Translations under genes and position numbers: made by a program
DNA from: Nemopilema nomurai
Lineage: Eukaryota > Cnidaria > Scyphozoa > Rhizostomeae > Rhizostomatidae
Direction: 5' to 3'
Assembly (NCBI GenBank): GCA_003864495.1
Contig: ML133386.1
Location: forward strand, 3,421,375 to 3,485,374
DNA length: 64,000 bases
Shown: positions 23,606-44,024 of the stretch, piece by piece
Position numbering within the stretch: the first letter of the stretch is position 1
How the letters are laid out: every line of letters starts with the position of its first letter
The notes under the pieces: generated by a model
Database searches by the model: none
What the model was told of the DNA's origin: nothing
What the model saw: only the letters and a program-made list of their open reading frames with translations

Positions 23606-26127
23606 ATGATGGCGTACAATCGAAGCACCGTGTTGCCGGCGACAACAAGTTTGCGAGAGAACTTTACCAACATTTATGGAGCAAATCAAACCACGGCTGC
23701 CACCCCAGACTGGCCATATGTGGCAATCCAGCCGAAACAAGGCCTGATTCTTTTTATCATTACATTTAGTGGTACACTCGCAAACGTTACAGCCTTGTTG
23801 GCAACGATAAAACTGGCTGTCAAGCAAAAGAATGCCATTAATTATTTAATAATGGCGCTTACAATTACAGACATGTATGGAATAACCCTGTGCACCCTAC
23901 CAACACTGCTTTGTTATTTGAAAAGACGGTGGGTTGGAGGTCTGGCTATGTGCAACTTCCAAGGAGTATCTACAATGTTTGCCAGCTTGGCTTCAGGGTC
24001 ATTGGCGACAGCTATGGCAGTGGAGCGCTTGTTTGCCATATGGAAACCTTTCGTCTACAGGAAATTTGCCACGAAAAGAAAAACAGTAGGCACCGTGTTG
24101 GTTATCTGGTTGTCTGCTATTGTAGTAGCCATCTTTCCGCTCTCGGGACAAGGAAATTTTGTTAGAAATTTGACAGGTACATACTGCACAGTTAACTGGT
24201 TTGCAAAGAACAAGGCCAATGTTGCATATGCGCTGTTCTATGTTACAATGGGGGTCACATTGGTTATAGTTGTGATATTTTGCAATGCTAATATTTGCTA
24301 CCATTTAATGCGTGCTAAGCAAAGAAGAGATAACTTGAGAGCTGACTCCCAAAAGAAGAAACTGTTGAAAACTAATTCGGGTACTGATACTTCAAAGGAA
24401 GGCAGAATTGTTTCAAGATCAAACTCAGATTTAGAAAAAGTTGGAGCAAATATGGAGAAAAGGAACTTAACTAGTGCATTGGAAAAGCAGCTGGCAAAAA
24501 CAGTTGGATTAATATCCGTTTTATTTCTTATTTGTTGGGTTCCCTTCATGGTAAGTTTGGGGTCTTAGGGTCAACAGATTCACATCCAAGCTCATTGAGT
24601 TTATGGATCATTTCCAAGCAATTTAATGAGTTATGGTGAACTTTATAGACTATTGTACCAAATTTTAAGCACAATGTGCCAATGCACAAGTGCAAGTTTA
24701 TTTCAGGCGTGATGTTTGGCTATTCCTTATTTGTTCATTTTTATTTATTTGAGACTATTGCAAGTTCATCTTTAAACTTACCATGTTTTACCCATTTCAC
24801 TTTAATCAACGATCATAAGTTTCAAATGGGCTAATGCCTTTCACAGTTTATCAAATGGATATCAAATGTAAAGCTTTGTTCATGCAATGTAAATCTTTTT
24901 ATTACATAAAATTGTGGGGCTACATAGTAGGTAAAATATCCAGTTGCAATATTGTTTTTTTCTTCAGATTAGAATCATCTGCAATCTTACACGCACATGG
25001 ACTGATGCTTGGGTTGATGTACAAGTAGCACGTTTACTGCTCCTTAACTTTGTACTGGATCCATTTCTGTATACACTTTCAAGGAAGCAGTGCAGGGACA
25101 TTGTCAAAGGTTGGTTTTGCTGTTGCTGCTTCAAAAATGGCAAAAGGTAAGAATTTCGCTTTGTTTTTAAAGTCAGTTTTCTGCACAGTTAGTACTCTGT
25201 AGCTCCTGCTTTGCCAGATTAACCCCTACTAAAAAACACAGTAGCCCCTAAAACTACCCCAAAAGAATTAGGCAGGTTAGCCAGAGAAAGTCAAAAGCCC
25301 CAAATTTTAGCCAAAATTTTGTATCAGACAAGCAGGCACAAAGTAACAGGTTTTGACTATTTTCAACATTGATTTGAATATTAAGTCTTTATGTGTGCAT
25401 TGTGCCATCACCACAAAGTTGTTTAAACAGCCTTGATTCAATGATTTATTTCTTAGAATGCAAGTTGATAATGAAATGATTAAATATGACTTAAGAAAAC
25501 AAGGAAGAATCATGATGAATCATTTTGGGCAGGGCAATAGGGCTGCATAAAAGAGGCCTTTTGAATTAGTAAGCTGATGTTAAGTAGATGTCTCATACTT
25601 GTAAATGTTTTAAAACCATTCACAGAAGTAAAATAGTGACAACTGTAATTCAAAGATAACATTATGGAAGGCGTTTGCTTGCTTAGTATTTCTTGATAGT
25701 TTATATTTTCATTTTATTTTCTTGAATTTGTACTTGAATTAGAATCAATCTGTGCCCAAAATGGTTTGCTGCAATGCGGACAAAACATGGGTCATTCCTC
25801 TCCTCGTCTGGCCATATTGCCACAACATCAACATCAACAAATGTTCAACTGACACAAATGAAAAAAGGATCAGTGGACACAACCCCTGAGCAATCAGTTA
25901 GTGATGTTGTTGTACATGCACCCATAATACATAGCCATAAAACAGAAGAAAATGACATGGAAGAAAATGCTGGTGCCATTTGTCAATATCAAATGAAGAG
26001 AGTAGCGATGGCTTTGAAGTCAAGCAAATGCACCGCATGCACTCTGAGGTGCATGCAAAGAAGCCAAAGAGCATTGAAGAAAAAACAATTTCAATGCCAG
26101 ACCTTGCAAGCAAAACTACTTCAATAG
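23606..26127 (+). CDS. Prostanoid-receptor-like GPCR, copy 2
   Basis: Three exons: 23606-24550 (phase 0 exit), 24968-25146 (phase 2 exit), 25743-26127 (stop TAG); 502 residues in this model. The N-terminus has glycosylation sites NRS, NFT and NQT. Exon 1 covers TM1-TM6, with VERLFAIWKPF after TM3 (prostanoid receptors typically have ERYLAI rather than DRY), GTYCTVNWF in loop 2 and LFLICWVPFM in TM6. Exon 2 encodes loop 3, TM7 (ARLLLLNFVLDPFLYTLS) and a cysteine-rich helix 8 (GWFCCCCF, a likely palmitoylation site). The Arg of TM7 aligns with the ligand-carboxylate-binding Arg of prostanoid receptors. Family membership is from remembered alignments; an EP2/EP4-like receptor is the best guess, and other lipid or orphan class A receptors remain possible. 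The C-tail reading frame is doubtful: an overlapping frame to 26198 looks more protein-like (see findings). The upstream paralogue has the same intron position. Confidence 0.85.
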
Positions 26128-27089
26128 AAGAAGAAGAAGTGAAAGTGGATGTTGGTTTCATGTATGACTTGGCCTTCCAAAGGCAAAACAGTCATTAACT
26201 TATAAATGACAAGTTTTAATGAATGAAAGAGGAGAAAATAGTGGATAATAGGGCTTGCAGGCAAAAAGTTTCAAAACACCATTTCAATTTGCTCCCAAAC
26301 CTTGAAAACCTTGATAAAACTTAATAGAAAATCACATTAGCAATAACTGGAAATTGAGGTACCTAGAAAAAAAATTGATTTGTTGCAGGGTCATGTAAAT
26401 CATTTTGGTTATTTACTCAAAAGAATTAATTTCAGTTGATGCTAAAAAGAACTGTAGTTAACTCTGTTTGGGGGATGGCCCTAGGGGTTGGAAATGAAAC
26501 ATCAGTAAGTCATCAATGATTAATTACCACCCATGTTTGTTGGGTTTAGATAATGTCCTGTTAGGTTTGGTGATATTTGCTACCTATATATATATGTCTG
26601 TAGCTCTAAGAATAGTACAACTGGAGGGAAAACCAAAGCAATGTTATGTTGGCCAAGATATACATATATACATAATTGAGTTGAAACATACCAATCTACT
26701 AAGAGATCTTTGTCTCCATTCTGGCCAGTGCAGTTATTCAAGAGATAAAACATGATGCAGGTGTCCAGATAAAACTCAACTCACACTTATTACACCTGGA
26801 TACACTAATACAGTTTAAACATCTATACATCATCTTGTCATATGTAATATAGCCCCATGTTGTTAAGTAACCTGTTAGCAATAATCTTACATTCAATATA
26901 CTTATCTATAAAAGCATTCTAAAGAGATATAAATTTATTGTACCAAAAGGTGTTTTATTGTTTCATATCCCTATTTGTTTTAACACTTCACATCCTATTT
27001 GGTTGAGAAAACAGACAATTTTTGGCTGATATTTACTTCGAAATAATATTCAGTTAGTGACAATTCCAATACAGAATCCATTCTCTGGT
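26128..27089. other. Intergenic, convergent 3' ends
   Basis: This spacer between GPCR copy 2 (+) and the small minus-strand gene should hold both 3' UTRs. If the alternative GPCR tail frame is correct, coding extends to 26198. Nothing else is supported. Confidence 0.5.
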
Positions 27090-28736
27090 CTAACCTTGCT
27101 CATTCAAATGAGCTAATATTTCATTTTTCATTGAGGACAAGGAGCAAGCGTTTGCTTCTAATAATTTCAACAAAGCATTTAATTTACTATTTTGTTCCAG
27201 AAACCTTGATGCCATTTCGTAAGTTAACTTTGGAGTTAATTGAGTTTGATTATCTTCTGTTGGTGGTTGTATGGAAAGTTCTAAAACACAGAGAATAATA
27301 TTCAAAATGAAAGCGAATTATTAAAAATTGGTAAATTAGAAAAAATGAAATCACTGCCTTATTAATCATAACATTGAATGCAAGATAAATCTACTACTTC
27401 TAAGCAACATCATACTTTTAAAAGAAACACAAGAAGCTAGGCATTCTTGTAGTCTGAAATATTTAAAATGTAAGTTGGCACACATACATTATTTTGCAAC
27501 CAATAGACAAAGGAGGTAGATTTACGAAACAGTGTTTAAAGTCTATATACAAAATCTGTCGATATAGAAATGCAAAACCATGATTTGTGTAGGCAAATTC
27601 AATTTTTTCAATATGGTGATTTGAATCTGGTGATGTTTCGTTACCTAACTTTGAGATGTTTATGGATTAGAATAATACTCTGATTGTGCTTTTATTTTTA
27701 GTTACTAACAGCACTACAAATAGTTAGCTTAAATACAGGCAGGATATTAGTTAACTTTAATTCAAAATTTGACAAAAGCCTTCATAAAATCGTAACAGCA
27801 ACTTTGCTGTCCAAATAAGTCCAAAAAATTAGAATGCAGTTTTGAACGAAAAATGGATTGCAATAAATAGAATGCATGGTTGGGCCATACTGACTAAATA
27901 AAATAAACAAAAACAGCACCTTGGAGATTTGGGATGAATTTGGCAATAAATTAATATCAGGTGGGCACCCTTTAATTTAATTGCAAAATGTACTGTCCCA
28001 TACCAGTGGCATCTTTCCCAATCCATCATTGATAAGGTTGTAAAGATTGTTAACGTGGGTCTTTGGTGAATAAATCATGATTTCAAGGTTCTTAAATATC
28101 CAGTTTAAATAAAAAAAGAAGATGTCAACTAGCATCTGCATTGCTAGCCAGAAAATTTTGTATAAGACGAGCATCAATCTGCAAACATGTAGGTTTCTGG
28201 TTTTTGTGTTCTCAAAATGGTTTTTGGGATGTCAATGCAGAATAACAGCACAAAGATTGAGTAAAAATATTTCAAACTTGCCTTCTTCTTCAGTAAGTAG
28301 TTTTGACTGGCTTTCCAAGTTAGACGTCTTTTTAATTGTATTTGATGATTTAAAAACTATATCATCGATTGATGCCTTCTTAATGTCATCAATTATTTCA
28401 TCAACTCCAGGATGCTCTGGTGGGTCACCATATGATTCCGACAGGAATTTAGCCATATCTGCTATGCCTGGAAAAAATCAACAAATTATTGCTACAAAAT
28501 ATAGTCTTTAAGTATTTATAAAAATGTTTCTTTATTTTTCCTAGGAGCGGAGCTTTACAAAATATTACCAAGAATCTTGTTTAACTTTAACAACAATTAA
28601 GATATTTTACCCGCTAAGATATATGCTACATACATAGTATAGTTGCTTTTTTAAATGTCCTTCGTAAGAAGGTACGGTTCTTGATAGCAGTAAAACTACA
28701 ATGTTCAAAGAACTTACCTTTGTTTAAATTTGCCAT
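27090..28736 (-). CDS. Small conserved-looking protein of unknown function, 131 aa
   Basis: I do not recognise this gene. Three exons read on the minus strand: 28736-28718 (ATG, six codons), 28467-28282 and 27280-27090 (stop TAG). Phases are 1 and 1 throughout and total 396 nt. The start MANLNKG joins IADMAKFLSESYGDPPEHPG, then a segment rich in Asp, Ile and Lys (VDEIIDDIKKASIDDIVF), then a C-terminal helix with heptad-like leucines (FLEQNSKLNALLKLLEANA). There is no signal peptide or transmembrane segment. It is small, acidic and helical, resembling subunits of coiled-coil complexes in size only. The second intron has a GC donor (GAAG|gcaagt) instead of GT; the phase match to ELSIQPP supports it. 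It is head-to-head with INTS14, so it is probably broadly expressed. Confidence 0.72.
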
Positions 28737-28912
28737 GTTAGAATATCTAACGTTGTCCAAGACTCCATGATGTTGTTGATGCTGTGAAATCACAAGGATC
28801 TGAGGAGGACAGAATTTTCTAATGGCGGCAACTCCGGTAAACAGGAGTTAAAATCCTCTCTGTCCTATTACCTCAAGTTTTATTGAAGCAGAGTGGCTTT
28901 TTCATTTTCAAG
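28737..28912. promoter_or_regulatory. Bidirectional promoter between the 131-aa gene and INTS14
   Basis: Only 176 bp separate the two start codons, which face away from each other, so both 5' UTRs and a shared core promoter must fit here. No TATA box is obvious. The segment contains AATGGCGGC (28820-28828), whose GGCGGC/AATGGCGG core resembles a YY1-type site. That assignment is an inference from the motif only. Confidence 0.5.
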
Positions 28913-31594
28913 ATGCCGACAGTTATATTACTTGATGTTTCATTGTCAATGTCAAGGCGAACCAACGGGGCTGATGGTCGCAAGACGGAGACACAATTGA
29001 AGCATTTGGCTGAACACGGGATAAAGTTTTTCCTAGACTCGCTAGTCGAGAAAAGTAAACTAGAGTTTTCTGCCTTGGTAATTTTTTCATCTCTTTGGGA
29101 AATCGTTGTTCCATTTACTCGTGATTTCAGTGCTTTGAAAGCTGGTTGTCTGGATTTGGATGTTTATGACAAAACCCGAATCGAAAATGCCCTTCATGGT
29201 GTGCAGAACCTTGTTATGGAGGAATGGGGAGGATTCGTTCCAATAAATTTGATTCTTGTTACAGATGGTCGGGTCGGCACAGGGTCCTGTTCACTCAAGG
29301 AATCTCTGAGAAAACAAAAAGATGGTGGAGATGACTTTCCTTTGCCTTTCAATTTCCCGTGCAATTTATCAGTGATTTGTTTAAGCGACTCGCGGTTTGA
29401 TGAGAACTTCACAGAAAATATGAATTGTTACAAGGAACTGATCAAATTAAACAATAATAATGGAGAAATCTACATCCCAGAAATTCCACTAACAGAGCTG
29501 CACATTGAACACATATTTAAAAAAATTATCCAACTCCATTATGACTGTTTTGATGGATTGCTCACATGTGGGAATTTAAAATCATCCATAACCTTATCAC
29601 CAAATCCTGATTTCCGAAGCAGCTGGTTGAATCTTTTAAATCTATACAGGCCAGACAAGAAGAATTGTTTTCAGGTGAAAATGCCCAATGAGATAAGGGT
29701 GGTGGGATTTTTAGACATAGCTGATATTTCAAATCCACCATATATTAGCAGACACGTCGTTATTCCTGTGCCAAAGAATTTTCATGATGGGGAAAGTGAA
29801 ACTAAAGCTACCTCCAATGAAGATGATGCAAGAAACCCATCTTTTTGCGTCCTTTTGCATGGCAGTCTGAAAATTGAGAAGATGGTAGCCATTGTGAAGT
29901 TGGGGTACGTTTGTTACTCCTGTGTTCTGACATGTTTAAAATTTAGCTTCCATTCTATTGAAGATATCAATTAAGAACCTCTTTTGCAACTTCAAAGCTA
30001 AATCTCTTTAATTCATTTTCAAACATTTAACATAGTCCCTTTAAGTAGCTAAAAGATTGAGAAACCTTAGGTATTAAATTCTATAGTATAAAGGTCAATT
30101 TGCAATTTGAGTCCTCATGAAAGTCACACAACCAGCCTCCAAATTGAGGCAGGTTTTAAATATTGATCCCATAGACCCAGACAGGTCATATGAATCATAT
30201 CAATGTCATACATATCAAGATACTCAACATGGGCTAGGCAGTAACAGGGTTGCCTTTTTTACAGAACTAATTGGTTTGGGATGCTACATTCATGGTCTGA
30301 CAACAGAAAGAAGTCAACTCTCATGCTGTCAATATTTGAGCCAAATATAACAATATCATGGCTTGGAAACCTCAAGGACCTGGGGCCAGGTGCAGAGCTC
30401 AACCCCAATCCGTACTTATATGATCCAAAGGAGGAAGCAGAGGAAACACCCTTCCCTGTTCACCCAATTCGAAGACGGAGTTACCACTTGCAGCCAAATG
30501 TTGTTTGGATAAAAAATGCTGGGTTGCAGGTAAAGTCTGCTTGATTACTCAGCAATTCACTACAAAGAGATTTAGTTTAGAAAACATTTAGCTGTTAAAG
30601 AAACATAGGCCACCAGGTCTGCCATAAAATATGATTGCTGTCATTCATTGACTAAAAATTCAATGAAACTTTTTCCAACTCCAAAATTTTAAATTGAAGG
30701 TTTTTGATTCTCAAAAAGATTATGATAAACATTTCCACCCAAATAGGAATTTACTCTAAGCGCACAACCTGTCACAAAAAAGCAAGAAATATTGTCATTT
30801 GTGTTGAGAAAAGCATGTATGGTCATTCATTTGTTAGCCTAATAATATGAAAATAGTATAACTGTGAGGTAATTTTATGATTAATAGATAGTTTTTAGTG
30901 CTGTATTAAATCCACGTATGACACAGAAACAGCCAAGGAGATCATCTTTTTGAGTTCATTTGTTCTTATATAAGTCCTAATTTTTTATCAGTTCAAAATA
31001 TTTGTCTTATGTTATTACATATTTTCAACATTTTATGACTTTGATTTTCTAGTCTGATGTTCAGAAGGTTTTGAGGTATGCCAAGAAGTTGCCAGACAAA
31101 CATTCAGCTTTCTATAAGGTGAACAACTTACAGCAGATCTAAAATAATTATTAATTTTTGTATTATTTCTATTTAGTTTCTTTGATGATTGTTTTATGAT
31201 AATTCTGTAAAACATAGTCAGTTGGAAACTTGTTTTTAATTGTATAATAACATCTATAAATATATTGTAACTAGAATCAAATCTTTTAGACATTATGTTT
31301 GAACGTATGTCATTCGTTAAATCTGTTTAAGTCATAATTCTGAATCTTTTTTCCTGTAAAATGTTTATAACTTGATATCCCGTTCGTTTGTAGGAGCTGA
31401 ACAGAATTAGAAGAGCAAGCCTCTGCTACAGCTTTCATCAGCTTCTCTTTCATCTGGCAGATCTGCTTGAAAAGGAGGCGAGAAATTCATCAAAAGATGT
31501 TTCCCGCCAACTTGCAAATGCAGCTTCAGAATTAAGACTAGCACCAAAAAGAGAATTAGGAAGAAACATTGGACCACTTGAAAGTAGTGGGTAG
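28913..31594 (+). CDS. INTS14: Integrator complex subunit 14 (VWA domain)
   Basis: INTS14 (VWA9) is a subunit of the Integrator complex, which processes snRNA 3' ends and attenuates Pol II transcription in the nucleus. It works with INTS10 and INTS13. Four exons: 28913-29904, 30265-30529, 31053-31118, 31394-31594 (stop TAG); 507 residues against about 518 in human. The start MPTVILLDVSLSMSRR matches human MPTVVVMDVSLSM and carries the MIDAS-type DxSxS. Further matches are KLEFSALVIFSSLWE, VPFTRD, EWGG, VTDG, IADIS and FCVLLHGSLK. In the later exons, WFGMLHSW, VWIK.AGLQ, VQK.LR.AKKLP and FYKELNR.R match the human C-terminal half. An in-frame ATG ten codons upstream (28883) is ignored because human homology begins exactly at 28913. 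Exon phases are continuous (2, 0, 0). Confidence 0.97.
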
Positions 31595-32340
31595 GGATCC
31601 TTTGCCTGCAAAAGGACAAAAGTTGTACCATTTACAACATCAAAATTGTATACTTATATAGCTGGTGTTTTTAAATAGTTACCAGTGAAAACACACTTTT
31701 GTAGAATATTGTGATCCCTTTTGGGAATTATCAGATAATTTGAGTAAATATAACCAGGTGTTTTCATTGGTCTCTTGAGACTACTTGTTTAATTCAAAGT
31801 TTCTCATTCCATTGCATTAACAATCAATATATAGTTAAAATGCAAATCGTTTGTGTTTTATCATGAAAAACATGATATGAAGCTGATAAAAATTGGTCAT
31901 TGCTTCATAAAAAACAGATATTTTTAACATTTAATAATGGATAGAAAATCTAAAATCCCATTTATGTATAGAACATTTGTAAAAGTTGGTGCAGTTGAAG
32001 ATGATGTATCAAATAGATTTGAGTTTTTCCAGTGTTGAAAATATCCAGCTTGCTTGTACAAAGTGTTGAAAACACACAAAGGCAACTCACTATCAAGCTT
32101 CAAAAATATTCATTCAAATTCAATCTCAAAGGAGGGTGTCGTTTTACAATTTGATGCAACAGGCCATTTGAGCAAATGTTTACCAACAATGCTAAATGTA
32201 GTGTTGATTTGAGACATTCTCAATACTATGGGACAGGTAGACTACTGAATCGCAAACGGGCCACTGCTTGATGCTGTGATTATGATGACATTCAACTATA
32301 CCAGCACATTCTGCATCTCTTTCTATTGGAACCAAAATCA
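31595..32340. other. Convergent 3' spacer, INTS14 / ALDH7A1
   Basis: This 746-bp AT-rich spacer lies between two facing stop codons and holds both 3' UTRs. No gene is seen. Confidence 0.6.
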
Positions 32341-41762
<9,422 letters not shown>

Positions 41763-44024
41763 TTTGAACTGGAAATGAACCTTTGAATAATTATGGCCTA
41801 GGCAAGAAGTCTGGGTCCTAGACTGTCCTGCAGCGTGCTGATTGAAAAGTAATTTCTTTTCGGCAAGCTGCTTATCCTACTTTCAACATTTTGCAACTTT
41901 GTATTTTCTTAAAATATTATCTTTATTTTCTTATAATATTAAAGTTTCTATTAATCTGTAAAACAGAGTATAAAATAAGATGAGAACAAAGTGTTTAAAT
42001 GCTGCTTGATCTTATTTGATCTGCTTTCGAACTTGGAGAGGCATATTTCCATTATTTGTCTTTTATTTGCATCAGTTAAGTAGACAACTCTCATTGCAAT
42101 GCTATTTTTGATGTGTAATCATGGCCTACTGAAAATACTCGAGAAAAATAAGATGCACATGTGTGTTTGGGAAGTAAAATTCTCTCAGTCAAGTCAATTC
42201 AACATCATTGAGTTGTGCAATCTGAACCAATGGTCTTCCTTATTTCGGCATTTATCCAGAAAGCTCAATTTCTTTTGCGTCGGACCCATTCATGGTGGGT
42301 ACTTCTTTGCCACTAAACATGATTCTTAACCCTTCCAGGTTCACTTTCGCGGCGCCGTCTCTGGCTGTAGAAACGTAGGGTCAGCAAAGGGCTCTCATTG
42401 ATAAAGTACCAATCTGGTACCAAAATTGTCTAAATTTGGCATAAACATTTTTTAGCGCCGATGGTCTCTTAAATGGTGTCTTACTTAAGGATCTAGAAGA
42501 GTATTTTTGTTTGGAAATATAGAATTTATGATGATGAAAAACCCTGGCGGCTACGAAGAGCTCAAGAAGATCCAAACAACAATCAAAGTTTTTGAATTTA
42601 ACAATTATGGACACTATGAAGTCAGTTCTGGAGATTTAAATGTTCTCTATCCTTTTCAAGCAGTTTCCTGTGAATGAAATTTGTAATACAAAATTGTAGC
42701 TCGTTAACACTTATAATTTCGAAGCTCACAAGTTGTGCAAAGTGAGAGCTAAAATGATCAGAAGAGGTTATTGGAGAATAACTGTTGTTTTTTATTATAA
42801 GGCCTTCAAAAGCCGCAAAAGTCGTATAAATTTTTTATCATTAGATTCCTGCTACCAATGCAATTTCAATCGCCCTCCTTTGTCTATTCGTCACGTTTCC
42901 CTTTTTATCCGTGCATTGAATATCTGCCTCCACCAGCCCCTCCCCCCACTCCTTTTGGAATTTAGAGTTATCCAATCCAACGTGATAAAATTACCAAACC
43001 TGAATGCAAGAGGGTATCGAATTAGGCACACCATGTTGACAGCATCCTAAACTCTGTATGGATGGTGTTTTGACGTCATCTGTTCACTCTTTATGACTAT
43101 CTTGGATTTGTTGCTTCATTAAGATAGGTCTTCCTGATTTGTTTACTAGCCAAATCTTTAAGACGCGAAGAACTTGAAATCTTCTTCCTTTCAGCAGCAT
43201 TTCGAAGAACTGAGCGCATGTTAGCATGAAGGGCAGTTGTGCCAACTGTGCCAAGAACCAGCTGTGCATTGCGAATCTAGCATGACAACTGAAGTGCAGC
43301 CAATAAATCTAATCGTATTGCCGTATTGCTTCATCTTTCAATGGTAAAAATCTCTCATTCACAGCCAGCTGTTCGTTGGTTGTTGCATAGTGGTAATGCA
43401 TACAAAAAATGTCTCTACGGGCAATGGGACTTGTATCAGTGAAACAATGGCATTCAATTCCTCAGCCTCCAAATTGGACAAAGTGCACTTGTTGATCCAC
43501 GTTTGCGTGTCATGGATTCTTCAATGCATTAGACATCGCACATTAACATTTCTCCAAGCTGTCTAGATGCATTCGACGAGCCCCATCAACAAGCATAACT
43601 ATCCGGACAGCATATTCAGTGGGGTTTTAGGGGGCAGGGGGGCCATGCCTGATTCACAACTTTGGAAGCATCGTTCATTCTTGGGTGTGGAGAAATGTTT
43701 TTTTCAAAAACTACAGTCAACACTTTACTAAATGAATCTGTACTTGCTTCAGTTGGCATTCTCGGAATACATGAAAATATGTGGAATGCAGAATTGTTTG
43801 ACGAAATGGCAACAGAACGTGCCACCAGCAAAACCAACTGGTGTCCAGTTCCTTGCCTCTTCGATGGCGGCATAATTATCCATTTTTGCAAACTTGCTTC
43901 GCTGGGGGTAAACAAAGGACTTTCCTTATGTTCTCCTCTGAGTATAAAAGCCACATCACTTTGATCAAAGTGGCGGCGAGGAAGGACGAAAAAGTTCTCT
44001 CTGTACCCGCATCTCGTCTTTGCA
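41763..44024. other. Divergent intergenic region, ALDH7A1 / GTF2A1
   Basis: This 2.3-kb stretch holds the two promoters. Short open frames on both strands (around 42733-43050 and 43616-43964) resemble no family I know and lack splice context. No RNA gene or repeat is evident. Confidence 0.55.

Noticed and set aside
43616..43964. Overlapping open frames on both strands near GTF2A1
   Set aside because: No family similarity, no splice sites and mutual overlap; probably chance in promoter-proximal DNA.
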